Shown here: positions 1 through 12,332 of the stretch, piece after piece
Layout: each line of letters starts with the position of its first letter
Position numbering within the stretch: position 1 is the stretch's first letter
Assembly (NCBI GenBank): GCA_963969395.1
Contig: OZ017803.1
Location: 18,414,001 to 18,478,000, forward strand
DNA from: Pseudoscleropodium purum
Lineage: Eukaryota > Streptophyta > Bryopsida > Hypnales > Brachytheciaceae
DNA: 64,000 nucleotides
Direction: 5' to 3'
Position numbers and translations under genes: made by a program
The notes under the pieces: generated by a model
Told to the model about the DNA's origin: nothing
Seen by the model: the letters and a program-made list of their open reading frames with translations, nothing else
Databases searched by the model: none

Positions 1-524
1 ATTTTTCGAGCAATTTAAGCATCTTTTTGAAAAAAATAATTTGTAGGATTCATTTCTAAATGCAATTCTTACAATTTAAAAAAAAAGAAAAAATTCCACA
101 TGGTTTATCTTGCTTGCTAAAACAATCTCACAATTGGAATTAGTGCATTTTAATTCCATTTTAGAGATATTAATAATTTAGATTTTCCTTCTATCTCATA
201 CCTACTTCTACTTAAAATTTTTTAAAGAATAAAAAGGAAGTTTTTTTGAATTTTTTGTTTCCCTAAACTCTCAGCTTAATTCTATACCACAAATGTTTAA
301 AGCTCAAAACTCCATAGTGCAAAAAATTAAATTTAAAAATGTTCAAAGTCGAAAATTCTAGTCCCACAATGTGTTGAAAAACTTGTTTTTTCTACTTTAA
401 ACACATATATCTTGCAATCTATGTGGTCAAAGTTCTCAAATTTTTTCCACACATTTTCATACTATAGAAATGATAGTTTTGAGTGTTTTTTGGCAAAAAA
501 AAGGCCTTGGGCCTTTAGGGTTTA
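1..524 (+). mobile_element. TTAA-family element, right-hand part (copy A)
   Basis: The window opens inside a non-coding AT-rich element closely similar to the second half of the intact copy at 11416-12332; both share the stretch around 'gcatctttttgaaaaaa' and the block 'gagatattaataattt'. It ends at 513-524 in TTTAGGGTTTAA, the inverted terminus of this family. The left end lies outside the window. No coding potential is visible. Confidence 0.6.
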
Positions 525-599
525 ATTTCATGGCATTGTATAACCAAACATTGTTGAAAAGGTACAATATTATACTTTATTAGTGATATAAGCTTACAG

Positions 600-1165
600 G
601 AGGGATGGGGTAAACCAACTCTCTTGCTTGTCTTGCAAAAGTCATTCTAGGGATGCATGTAAAAAAAGGTCTCCTTATGTTGTGCTTGATTGATTTATCT
701 TCTACTAACACTTCTTCTAACTGATTGGGGACTTGTGATTGCAAATGTGAATTCAAAATTTGCAGGTTTTATTATGTGTGGCAAGAAAAATTTCATCAAT
801 TTTCTTCAATAATGAGAGAGGGGGTCGATTCACTCCGGTCTCGAAGTAGCTAAGAGAGGTGTAGAAGATAAATTAATCAAGCACAAAATGGGGGATTTTT
901 TTTTATTACACGTGCCCTTGGAATGACTTGGACAAGACAAGCAAGGGACTTGGTTCACCCCAGCCTTTGGGAGGGGCTTAATTTACCAATTAGTTCCATA
1001 ATATTGTGTAACCAAGCAATGGGCTTTTCTATGTCGGGAAGGTGTGGTCTTATACTTTGTTACATGCATTGGAGGGACTTATCAATTATTAATTCAAGGA
1101 TCAGGGTTAGCTAAGGAGACATGGAAGACAATTTTGTTCACATTGGGGGCTCCTTTTCAAGGATG
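600..1165. repeat. Imperfect foldback with an additional direct repeat
   Basis: Bases about 600-745 and the reverse complement of about 815-965 are similar: both contain 'cttgcttgtctt' and 'tgcttgatt.atttatctt'. The arms are about 150 bp with a short spacer. A third related piece in direct orientation follows at about 1090-1165. Short ORFs here are not convincing genes. It may be an old foldback or MITE-like element. Confidence 0.5.
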
Positions 1166-1855
1166 CAAAAGGGTACTCAGATTCATTGGTAAACAATGTT
1201 GTAAACTTAGTACATGATAAATTGACAATTGAAATTTGGCATTGTAAGTTGTAACACAACTCTTAATTTAAGATTATACTCACTCTAAGCCCTTGGGTTG
1301 ATTTCTAGTATTGGTAAGGTAGACCAAACTAATTCTGTTCATTGCCCAATTCCATCTTTTGGTCCCAATTTCGTCTTAAAAAACATCCAAATGCATTCAT
1401 TTCTTTGATAAAGTTAGTGCATTAATGCCAATAAGGGGTGATATGTCAATCCTTTATTGGTGAATACTTAAGTGCCATTAGATATATGGAAAGGCGGTTA
1501 TAGGTTGTTTATGGGATGTTTATAACTTCACTCCATAGGCAGTTTTGTATTTCACAATAGACTTCTTCTAGAATTCATAGAATTCATAATTTTAATCATA
1601 AAATTATAATTCCACTTAGATTTGATTCATAAAATAAGTACACCCTTTTAAAAAAATTTATGCCCCTCTAAAAATTGACCCAATATTTCCAAATATAGAA
1701 TGTATTTTCTATAAATTTTCAAAATGAGAACTCACTAGACCATTGAAATCGTCACATGGGTGGACTTAAAACTGAAATTGAAATCTAACAAAGTCAACAA
1801 TTAACAAACTACTATCAAGCAAAGGGACAATTTAATGACACTCTTGAAGGAGACT
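1166..1855. other. AT-rich intergenic DNA
   Basis: Low-complexity AT-rich sequence with no persuasive ORF, RNA gene or repeat boundary. Confidence 0.5.
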
Positions 1856-3210
1856 TTAACCCCTAAAGTTTTATAACTATGTTTTCACTGAAAACGTTCA
1901 AAAACTGCCATTTTTAGTACAAGTGCTAAATTTTTTGAAATTATTTTTTGACATATGTAACCATAGAATCTTGTAGTATAGGAGCCGATCCATTTTTTTT
2001 TATCATTCCCCATTTCCAACCTATAGATTGATCTCTTTCTATAAAGTTGTAGTGTGGTTCCCGAAGTAATTATGGCACATTATCATTGATTGTCAAGCTT
2101 TCAACATTGCAACCAACTCTTGATTGATTGTGCAACTAGCCCATGGTTGGAAATGAAAAGTCTATTTGACTAGTATAATTTATACAATACAATTCAACTA
2201 AAAAATTTATGATAATTATATTTTAAATTAATTTAAAAAAAAAATTGTATAATCCTTTCAAATTCTATTTTCACATTAAGAAAAATTTCTACACTTAAGA
2301 ATCTGCACTCCACATGTCTGTAATTGTTTAAGTGGTTGGAAATGGGTTGGCTCCCTTATGTAGTACATGCCCATAATTGTTTAAGTAATTGGAAATGGGT
2401 CAGCTCCCTTATGTAGTATCAAAAACATGTTGTAAAAATTTCAAACATTTCCATCGTGCAAATTGCAAGATATAAGCATTCAAATTCACTAATTTTTTTT
2501 TGCCTTGCAAAAAGCACAGCAATTGCACTTCACAAGCACACTTTTCTATGAAAAAATGACCAAAATGGTGGTGCTTCTTTGGATTATTTTGTGTAGACAA
2601 GTTGGCCACATGCTTGAGAAATTTTAGATCATTTGGAATTATACAACATATAGGAAAAAATAGTAAGTAGGTAGTAGTAGAGAATGATTCAAAATACTAA
2701 ATTGTTAAGAACTTAAATATAGAATTGGAAAATGCCAATCTCAATGGTTGCAATGTTGTAGTAAACAATCTATATCCTATGATTTTATTTTTTTCCAAAA
2801 ATATTGAAAATTGGGTATGATAAAGGAATTCAAAGTTTATTTTCGAGTAGAGAATCTATAATTGCTCACAAAAAAACTCCTCATAACTTTTGACTCATTG
2901 ATCAAAATAGAATGATTCAAAGCTTTTGATGTATATATAACTCTTGGAAACCAATTTCAAATTTTTCTTTCTTTGAAAAAAGTGATTTTTTTAATCTATC
3001 CAAATTGCCCTGTTACAAAAAAGTAACATATTAGGCTACAACTTTTAATTACTATTTCTAAATGTCATGAAATTTAGTGTATATGAAAGATATTCCTCAT
3101 TTCCACCTTTGATTAAAATTTGGGCTAAAAATATGGAAATCTCTAGTCACACCTACTTGCCCCAAATTTTTATGTAGTCAAAAAATGCAACTTGGTCCTT
3201 TAGAGGTTAA
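1856..3210 (+). mobile_element. TTAA-family element, subfamily 2 (copy B), interrupted
   Basis: It starts TTAA-CCCCTAAAG at 1856-1868 and ends in CCTCTAAAGG-type inverted sequence with TTAA at 3207-3210. The interior matches copy D at 28992-29923, for example 'atggtggtgcttcttt' and 'gattcaaaatactaaattg'. Copy D is 932 bp; copy B is longer because an unrelated 432-bp element (1980-2411) is nested in it. Non-coding. Confidence 0.65.
1980..2411 (-). mobile_element. hAT-like MITE nested in copy B
   Basis: It is flanked by identical 8-bp target duplications TGTAGTAT (1972-1979 and 2412-2419). The ends are imperfect inverted repeats: left AGGAGCCGATCCATTT, right (complement) TAAGGGAGCTGACCCATTT. 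Related ends occur near 28966, 30304, 35099 and 35468. An 8-bp duplication is usual for hAT elements; no transposase is present. The right end is tandemly duplicated: two 53-bp units at 2313-2365 and 2366-2418, each ending with the terminus plus TGTAGTA. Confidence 0.6.
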
Positions 3211-3469
3211 TAGAAGCCTAAAGACACATTTAGTGAAAGTCTAAGGTACATCAATGGGTATGAGGATAGTTATGAGCGTTTCCACCTTATTGTGATTGTA
3301 ACATGAAAAATCTGATTTCACCCTCTATGGTAAAATTGGCTAAATTTAGGATGATCATGTCATTTCCTCCCCGTTGAATGAAATCTCGATGTGTGTTCAA
3401 TAGGAACTATCCATGTGTTCCAAAAAAAAATAAAAAAATTCCAAATGTGTGTCACAAGAAAAAACCAAG

Positions 3470-3736
3470 TAGGTTACATTCTAATTGGTTGTATTATATC
3501 CTTGAAAGATTATCGCACTTTTGAATAAGACACCTACTCTATCTTCTTTACATGTAAGCTTAGCTTTTTCACATGCAATCCAAAGCCAATAACTTAAAAA
3601 CAAGTGACACTCTAATTCGTTGTATTGTATCTTTGAAGGATTGGCACACTTTTGAATAAAGCACCTACTCTGTCTTCTTTAACATGTAAGCTTAGCTTCT
3701 TCACATGCAAATCAGAGCCAATAACTTAAAAGCAGC
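3470..3736. repeat. Tandem duplication of about 133 bp
   Basis: Two diverged units, about 3470-3603 and 3604-3736, both carry 'cacttttgaataa', 'cacctactct' and 'catgtaagcttagct'. They lie upstream of the MFS transporter gene. No coding content. Confidence 0.65.
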
Positions 3737-3839
3737 TACACTACGAGAGACTTTGCCTTTCAAATTCTTTATTCTTTGAAGTGGCTCGGTTCTTGTGCAA
3801 AGTACAACTCAAACTTACTCACACTAGCTCCAGTTGATG

Positions 3840-5110
3840 CAAAGCCTCCTCCGCTCTTTTGGTCAGAGCCAAGAAAGGACGTTCCAAAGGCAGTAGCAGG
3901 TTCATAACAGTCCAACGTCCACCCATTCACCTACTCCCGCAGCCCCCGCCCCGAGGAACGCTAGCTCGTCACGTTGCCAGGCCATGCAAAACACTGATCA
4001 CTGTGATAATCAGTTTCGTGGTGATAATAACTTAATAAGAATTATATTACGTAAGACAGGGCACCTAGAACTCCATACGCAATGGGCGTGACGCTGGGGT
4101 ATAGATCCCACAGAGGCCGGTACAGTTCCGTCAAATTAGGCCCCGCGTCACGTACGTAACGTCGCCAGCGCATGCGGGGGTGCTTCTGCTGCCTTCTGTT
4201 CCGTTATTGTTGCCCTCATCTGAAGGTGCAAGGTGCAAGGTCAAACCTCACTCCGTCAGCTATTTAGCGAAGTCCAAGGCGCAAGTGCAAGAACTTTCCT
4301 CCCCTTCCAGAGTTTCCGGGCTGCTCCAATCGAGGTGGACGAAAGTTGGGACCTCGAGCGGTGTGCATGAACTGCCGCTGCTTTTTCCTCCGACCGAGAC
4401 GAAGGACAGCAAAGCGAAGGACAGAGACGAATTGGAAAAGGCCGCAAGTTGTGGCGAACCAGGACGACGCAAGTGGCCTGCATGGCACGAGTCTCCCCCA
4501 CTTTGACGACTCAGGGCGACTCCTAGGTCGGCCCGTCAATAATCCGTCCTTCTTGGGACGCAGTTATTAAAGTTACTCACTGGGGTTGGTGCGTTCGTTT
4601 GCTGGTGAGGATTAAGCTTAAGAAGCAAAGTGAGTTTCAGCATCTGGTAATTGCGTTTTGAATCTGGAGAGCTGGGGTCGTCACCTTTTCGAGTTGGGGA
4701 TGACTCTACTGGTCGGTGTATAGTCGTCAGGCTCCTCATTCAACCACCTATTATGATGAGTTCCCATCTGCACCCAAGTGGTGGCTTTCTATCTTCAACG
4801 AGCGCTAGTGATGAAGTTGGTAGGTGCTGGTAGCTATCGGTATTCTGTAGTTTTATCCTGTTGTTGGCAATAGCCGCATGGATGCTCCTTGGAGATAGCG
4901 AGGTTTGAGAGTTCTTGATTGAGGAGGCACCGGATCGAGCATCCGGTACGTACACGGTGGTTGTGATTTTGGTTTCGTAGAGGAATAATTCTGTTGTGTC
5001 CACCACGGCAGGAGGAACCTTGGAGAGTTGGAGAGTGGTTGCGGAGGCAGGGGAGAAGCGGAAACAACTTTGGTATTGGTCTTTGAGAGATATTTGAGAG
5101 GTGGCACACG
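3840..5110 (+). promoter_or_regulatory. Upstream and 5'-leader region of the nodulin-like MFS gene
   Basis: Base composition shifts from AT-rich to about half GC at about 3840 and stays so up to the start codon at 5111. Overlapping ORFs on both strands at 4180-5205 show no recognisable domain and look like chance ORFs in GC-richer leader DNA. I see no certain TATA box; the transcription start cannot be placed. Confidence 0.4.
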
Positions 5111-7932
5111 ATGGCGGCAATGGTGGACTCGAAATACTCGCGCATCAGTAAGAAATGGGTGGGGTTCGTGACCGCGATTTGGGTGCAATCGATCGCCGGG
5201 AACAACTACACATTCGCCAACTATTCGCCGGCGCTTAAGGCCGTGATGAACTACAACCAGACGCAGCTCAACAACCTGGGCGTGGCGAAAGACGTGGGTA
5301 AGTCGTTCGGCTTGTTCGCCGGGCTGCTCGCGGATTACCTCCCCACTTGGCTCATCTTGCTCATTGGGGCACTCGAGGGCGCTATGGGCTATGGCACGCA
5401 GTATCTGGTCGTATCGCAGAAAATCAACCCGCCTTCGTATTGGCAGGTACGTTGCGGGTCTCTTCGCGCGCCTTCTACCTTCAGATTTTCGTGCATTTTG
5501 TATGGCTGACGGGTTTTCCGTGCATTAAGGATGGCGATGGTTTTTCCGTGCATTTTAAATTGATTTTCTGACGCATTGTCGGGCATTTTATATGTGCACG
5601 TTCTTGCCCTGTCGCCCTTTGCACTTGAGTTTCTTGAGTTAATGAGTCTATGGGGCGGTTTCGGATTGGGATTGGAAGATAGGGTGATCCCGAGGGACCA
5701 CTTCCGTTGGCGGCGGTTGCCGTTTACTAGTGTACTTGCATTCTTCAATGGTTTTTCCCACGTTGATCGTTCATCGTCATGCTCGTTAGATTATAATTTG
5801 CAGATGGGGTTTCAAGTAGCGAGCTCTTTTTGCGCTTCCGATTGGAAACTCTTAACGTCGACCATTACTCTCCGCGGAATTTTCGCTGAGTTCGTTGTTG
5901 GAGTTCTGTGCAGATGTGCGTGGTATTGTGCATGGGCGGCAACAGCACGACGTGGATGAACACAGCAGTACTGGTGACTTGTATGCGTAACTTTCCTCGC
6001 AGTCGCGGGACCGTCACGGGGACCTTGAAGGGCTACATCGGGTTGAGCACCGCCATCTTCACACAACTCTGCACAGCTCTCTTTACCAGCGAGGCGTCCT
6101 CCTTCCTCCTCCTCCTCACGTTCCTCCCCATGATCGTCTGCTTCACCGCCATTGCCTTCCTCACGGAGGTTCCGGCCTCCACGAGCGCGGAAGAAGACAC
6201 GGAGGAGAACACCGGGTTCACCATTATCAACTGGATCTCCCTCTCGCTCGCCTTCTACCTGCTCGCCTTCACGCTCCTGGAGTTTTTCTTCCCGTTCACG
6301 TCGTTCCAGTTCAAGCTCTTCGCGGTCGTGCTCCTCCTCTTCCTCATCGCCCCTCTGGTGGTTCCTCTCAAGCTCATGCTCCGTGTCTACAACAAAACGG
6401 ACTCGGCGAATGATGGCGTCACGAAGCCACTCCTGGAGGAAGAGAATGCCACCGCCGCGCAATCTCCTGATGACGTGACGAGGATTGAGGGGGGGCCTGA
6501 AGAGGAACCAGTGAAGAAGGAAGTGGTGAAGAGGGCTCCTGTGCTTGGGGAAGATCATAACCTGGGCGAAGCGTTGATGACACTCGATTTTTGGTTGCTC
6601 TTCCTCACGTTCCTGTGCGGAATTGGCACAGGCATCACGGCGATCAACAACTTGGGACAGATTGGGGAAGCTCAGGGATTTGCTGACGTGTCGATCTTCA
6701 TCTCGCTCATCAGCATTTGGGGATTCTTTGGACGCATCGGCGCGGGCGCCATCTCGGAGTACTATGTCAAGTACGTCTCTGACAGTTCGTAGTTCATTGC
6801 TTGCGAATTAATTTCATGTGCTAATCTCGTGACTACGTTTATGCTTAATTGCCTGCCTTCTGGGATCAAAGTCTCAGTAGTATCGTGGTCCATTGCTTGC
6901 TAATTAATTTTATGTGCTAATCTCGTGACTACTTCCATGCCTTATTGCCTGCATTCTTAGGATCAAAGTCTCATTAGAACACACGTCTCGCCATTCTCAG
7001 AAGCTATGCTACAGAAGTTCGTTCAGAACCCCCACAGCTAGAGTTCGTTCAATTGTTCGTTGAAATCTACTACCATCACTCCACTTTAGGAGTTCTAGAG
7101 CTTCCAATTTCTCCTGAGATTTCAGTTTTTTTTTCTGAAATCAGCCTTCCATGATTGTGAGCCCAAAGTATTTCCTTCAAAATACTTGGAATTCATTTTC
7201 CCATTTCAGAACTGAAAGTGTTTCATGACCTGTTTCATGCCAATTGTGTGAATCCTGTGGAAATTTTTGCTAATCATGAGTGTCGTGGGTTGTGTGTTGT
7301 ACAGGAAAGCAGCCATTCCGCGACCAGTATGGATGGCCATCGCCCAAGTGTTTCTCTTCTTCGGCTACGTCCTGTTCGCCAAAGCGGCCCCCGGATCTCT
7401 CTACTTGGGCTCCATCATCGTCGGCGTCTGCTACGGCGTCCACATCTCCATCACCGTCCCTACCGCCTCGGAGCTTTTCGGGTTGAAGCACTTCGGCATG
7501 CTCTACAACTTTCTCATCCTCAACATCCCTCTGGGCTCCTTCCTCTTCTCTGGCTTGCTCGCCGGCTGGTTGTATGACCGGGAGGCTTCCAAGCTGCCGC
7601 ATCTCACGGGCACCATGAACAAGCTGATCCAATTCTCCTCCACATTCTCGAACTCTTCTTCTTCAGCCTCTTCATCAGGGTTTTCAGGGTTTTCAGGGTT
7701 TTCAAGTGCAGCAGATTTCTCATCTTTTTCAGCTGTGGGAGGAGACAGCGACCCCCCCAAGTGCTATGGACCGCATTGCTTTCGGTCGGTGTTCACCGTC
7801 ATGGCGGGGATGTGCGCTTTGGGAATGATGCTCAATGTGATTTTGATCCTGCGCATTCGGCCCGTGTATCAAGATTTGTATGGAGCCAACGGAAGCATTG
7901 AGAGGAAGAGGCAGCAGTCGCGGTTGAGATAG
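5111..7932 (+). CDS. Nodulin-like (NFD4-type) major facilitator transporter
   Basis: Three exons, 5111-5446, 5914-6770 and 7305-7932, join in frame to 606 residues. The first ATG follows 'gtggcacacg' and opens MAAMVDSKYSRISKKWVGFV. Residues 16-40 (WVGFVTAIWVQSIAGNNYTF) are the hallmark of the plant nodulin-like MFS domain. Exon 2 starts MCVVLCMGGNSTTWMNTAVL, has several membrane helices, then a charged cytosolic loop (EEEN, GGPEEEPVKKE), then a second helix block starting LMTLDFWLLFLTFLCG. Exon 3 carries the last helices and a Ser/Phe-rich loop encoded partly by a 9-bp repeat (gggttttca, 7679-7705). Donors are GTACG and GTACGT; acceptors CAG. Relatives are membrane transporters of uncertain substrate; some affect nuclear fusion or iron and monocarboxylate movement. 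Substrate here is unknown. Length fits the family (about 550-620). Confidence 0.9.
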
Positions 7933-8037
7933 TGCTGGAGGAATTGGGCACTTGAGAACCGGAGGAGGTCTGGCTGGATGGTTGAGATAGTGCTGAAGAA
8001 ATCAGGCACTTGATAACCGGACGATGTCTGGCTGGGA
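7923..8037 (+). repeat. Tandem duplication across the MFS stop codon
   Basis: Two units of about 57 bp (7923-7979 and 7981-8037) share 'gttgagatagtgctg' and 'tctggctgg'. The first unit contains the MFS stop codon TAG at 7930-7932; the second puts a decoy copy of the last codons in the 3' UTR. Confidence 0.65.
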
Positions 8038-8560
8038 GGCTTGAGTCGGGTATTGGACATAACCCTCTCCTTCAAACCGGTCTCCGTCAGATCTTGTTGA
8101 TTTAGAACTTTCTGGAGACTTAGAGATCGAGTGGAGAGTGTGGGGGGGGGAGGATTTATGGCCTAAACAGTAGAACTGTCCCCAATAGACTCTTCATTCA
8201 CATTGCTCATTTGACCAGAGGTACTCCTAGTCTCTGGGAGAGGATGGGATTATGGCTCTACATGTGCTTCATCTCCTCTGCAACTTTTTCCAGTGCATTG
8301 CATATTGTGGCAATGAAAAGTGATGGAAGAGGGTTATGAATAAGATTGGAGAGAGTGTGTTGGAAGTTAAGTAGCTTTGGTGGAAGGCTTCACGGATTGG
8401 TTTTATATTCCTAGCAAGGTATTTTGTACAATAGTGGGTGTTAAAAGTTCAAGATTTTCCCCTCCAAAAATGGAGGGAAAATTGGAAACGTGATTAGGGG
8501 AGGCACTTTGATTTTTGGAATACAAAATGGGGACTCTTCCATTTGGAAACAATTCAATGA
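8038..8560 (+). other. 3' flank of the MFS gene
   Basis: Probable 3' UTR and downstream DNA. No gene or clear polyadenylation signal recognised. Confidence 0.4.
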
Positions 8561-8584
8561 CAGTATTTGTGACAAACTGTCACA

Positions 8585-8838
8585 ATTGAACTTAGTGAAT
8601 TAATGAATATGTATATTGTTTGTGACATATTTGAGTACCTTTGTACTATATGTAGTTATGTTTTTTTGTGAAGCTTTAAGATTGCAATTGATATGGAATA
8701 ACATAGTTTACTTTAGTAAGTGAATCAATGAATATGTATATTGCTTGTGACATATTTGAGTATCCTTGTATTATACACATTTATATTTTTTTGTGAAGCT
8801 ATGAGATTGTAATTGATATAGAATAACATAGTATGCCA
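8585..8838. repeat. Tandem duplication of about 127 bp
   Basis: Units about 8585-8712 and 8713-8838 share 'aatgaatatgtatattg', 'tgtgacatatttgagta' and 'gaataacatagt'. AT-rich, non-coding. Confidence 0.6.
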
Positions 8839-11415
8839 TCAATATAATGTGTTTAGTATTTTGTATCAATATTTGTATTCATGTATTATATAATATTTTA
8901 TACTAGATAATCATATATAATATGTAGTTTGTATCCATATCAAAGTTATTTTTTGGTTTTGGTTTGGAGGGTAGGGTGGATAAATCATTTGTTTCTGTAT
9001 ATTATGCCATTGTTTTTTGTATACTAAATCAACGGTTTGGACATTAGGAGGAAGAGTATTAATTCTTAGTGGGATTGATGGCTAGGTTTTTGAGGTTGAG
9101 GGACGCAATGGCAAAACTCCCTACCACTTTTGGTCACATTGTATGGATGAAATTGTGAACTTTGATAACTTATTATTATTAGGCCTCTTGTTAGTGTTGT
9201 TGAAAAGAAAATCCAAAATTTTGGAAGACTTTTCAATTTCATAACATTTTAGAAGAGCAATTCTCCTTTTCTAATTTGTATTTGAATTTTTGTAGATATG
9301 GAGCACTAAATGCCATTTTTAGATGAAAAAATATAACACAATTTTATTAAATTGATGTCATTAAAAAGAATAACATTTTGAAAAAAATATTTCTATTAAA
9401 TGTCCTTGTAAGGTTGTGTAGTATGTCTTAATAGATTTAGAAATTCCAATATTGCTTTGAATGAATGGGAAAGTGTTTGGATGAAACATTGGCTTGAAGC
9501 ACTATGATCACCATCCCAAGTATAAATGTTAGAGTGCTTAGAGGTTAATGGTTTGGTTGTAGGTAATACAAATCATCAATATTCAATTCAAGTTTGAGTT
9601 GGTATTTAAAATTTTAAAAATGATTGTTTTTGTTTTAAAGATGTAGTAGAAGTATATAATATGTATGTGCAACAATATTATCAAACACATTTACATTGAC
9701 TTATACTATTACAATAAATGTTTTTCTTTGCCAAATTTGTGTTACTAAAGACCTTTTTGTGAGATTTAGTACAATGTTGTAAACATGTTTCTAACATGCA
9801 CTAATTTAAAATAATAGAACTTTGTTAAATTATTGTCACTTGCATTGAAAGTGTAAATCAATGTATAACCATTAAAGAAATTAAGAATTCATGGTTTCAA
9901 AATGATTAATTTGAAAATGAAATGAATCCCTGTAGTACATCCTTGAGAATCTATTGAGATTAAATATTGCATTTCAATCATTTGTAATGGTTCCCTCAAT
10001 GAAATATCATTTTTATATTTGTAAGAGTTTTAAAATATGATGAATATCACATTCCATCATGTACAAAAATCATGAATAAAAAGTAGCTTAAAAAATATTT
10101 GGATTTTTGTAATATAAAAGATGGTCTAAAATTGTCTTACACTTGTCAAATTGTCATCATTATAATCATTTGTAGTATAACATAAAGTGCAAGTGAAAAA
10201 TATCACAAATACATTGATTATAATTTCTACAAGTATCATGAATGCCTCATGAAAATAGAAGCCTAATTCATTCATCAATAAAATGCAACCAAAAGAAAGG
10301 TCAACATATGTAAAGGTGCAATTATCTTTATCATTTACCTTTCATGACTGTCATACTATTAATATTTAAAATTGCAACTAATTAAGCTTGAAATTTGTTG
10401 TTTTACACCTTTTTTACATAGATGGACAATTCTTTTCCTTACAATATTATTGTAATAGTATAAATTTATTCAATTATTGTAGTAGTATAAACAATTTTTT
10501 TTCAATGCAAAGCCTCTTATATATTCCATAGGACAATTGTCAACAATTGGGTGTACTCATCAATGTGAAGCTTTAAATGAATATACATTTTGTCATGTAT
10601 AATAATCATGTATTTTTTTTGGATTGGATTTGAAATGCTGTAATAATATTATGTGATGAGCATATTTACATGAATGCAATAGTTAGGAGTACTAATGATA
10701 CACCAAAAAATCTTGAATATTACAATCTCTAATGTCACCTTGTCTTTTTTCTCATTAGCTTTTATATACCTAAAAATTCAATTCCAAAATGGTCACAAAT
10801 CAAATTCTATTTCATCACAAGAAGTTACATGCAAATATAATATTGAAAATTTAAACAAATGTGCAAAGAGTTCTAACTAGTTCATGCCATTCTTGTGACT
10901 CTAAGTGCAATGATTTATCTTATAGCAAGGGCATAAAATTAGTATTACTCCTACAAGCTATTATTGAAAAAAATAAGATTTTAGTATTGGTTGTTCAAAA
11001 ACTTGCAAAATGAGTACAATATGATAATTATATACACTTTGAATGCCTAACCAATGACATTATTGTACTAAAGTCTATCAACACTACAAAGGTCATAAAC
11101 AAAAGAAAGTTCATTGAATTCAAAACCATTTGGGACCAAGAATTTTATATTTTTATATTTTTTAGATTGCTTATACAATGATCAATTACAAGATACAAAC
11201 ATTTACTAATTCTATTATAAAAATGATTTAAAACTAATTTTTATCCATTTTGATTATATATATTCTACTATAATAAGTGCCACTTTAAATTAGAATCTTA
11301 TTGTTGGCTTGCCTTCAAAACCACCAAAATCAACCAATAGGAATGTTAAGATGTTTAAATTGGGTCAACAATTAGGCCTAAAGGTGTAATATTGAATAGC
11401 CACCCCAATTTTCTT
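8839..11415. other. AT-rich intergenic DNA
   Basis: About 2.6 kb of very AT-rich DNA. The only ORF (10695-10880) has no recognisable features. Nothing further can be supported. Confidence 0.5.
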
Positions 11416-12332
11416 TTAACCCCTAAAGGACCATTGTTCCTTTCTAGGGACAAATGGGATTTTGGATAGGTACCTACGGGCTGAAATTTTTTCTTGATTT
11501 CTTGAAACTTTTTTTGAAAATAGGAAAATTGATTAGCTTTGTGAGAATATAATTTTTTTTCAATCGATACCGAGATTGAAAGTTATGCCCAAATAAGCTC
11601 AAAATAGGTGATGGTGGGTAGCCAAAAAAATTCAAAAATTTTAGTTTTAAAAAAAAATTCTCCTCGTAGATTATATTTTTGTCTACATAGAAAGATTTGA
11701 TTCATTCCATTTGAACTTGTTATGAGAAAGTTACAAACAATCTTGTTTTTCAGGCAATTAGAGCATCTTTTTGAAAAAATAACTTGTAGGATTCATTTTT
11801 GAATGCAATTTTTACATTTTTTCAAAAAGAAAAGTTCCATATAGTTTAGTTTTCTTGCTAAAACAATCTCACCTCTAGAATTAGTGCATATTAATTTTAT
11901 TTTAGAGATATTAATAATTTAGACCTTCTTTCTATCTTGTACCTACTTCTACTTAACAGTTTTAAGAAAAATAAAATAAAGTTTTTTTGGATTTTTTTCC
12001 CTGAACTCTTAGTTGAATCCTCTACTATGAAAATTTAAAACTCAAAACTCTATAGTGCAAAAATTATAAGTTAAAAATGTTCAAAGTAAAAAAACCTAGT
12101 CCCGCAATGTGTTGAAAAACTTGATTTTTTTCACTTTAAATGCAAGTTTCTTGCAATCTATGCAATCAAAAATTCTGAAATTTTTGACACACATTCTCAT
12201 ACTAGTTAGATGTAAGATCCTACAGTTAGATTTGAGAAAAAACAATTTTCAAATTTTTTTATTTTTTACTATAGAAATGACAATTTTGAGTGATTTTTGG
12301 CAAAAAAAAGAACATGGTTCTTTAGGGGTTAA
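11416..12332 (+). mobile_element. TTAA-family element, subfamily 1, intact copy C
   Basis: This is the cleanest copy: 917 bp including TTAA at both ends (11416-11419 and 12329-12332). The left terminus CCCCTAAAGGACCATTG and the complemented right terminus CCCCTAAAGAACCATG are inverted repeats. Just inside the left end, CCATTGTTCC...GGGACAAATGG can fold into a hairpin. The interior is AT-rich and codes for no transposase, so the element is non-autonomous. TTAA duplication with CCC-starting ends is the piggyBac signature, but family membership is an inference. Confidence 0.7.

Noticed and set aside
513..520. TTTAGGG/CCCTAAA words considered as telomere-type repeats
   Set aside because: They occur singly as part of the TTAA-family ends and are never in tandem.
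4180..5205. Several overlapping ORFs upstream of the MFS gene
   Set aside because: They overlap on both strands, lack domains, and lie in the GC-richer leader or promoter of the gene that starts at 5111.
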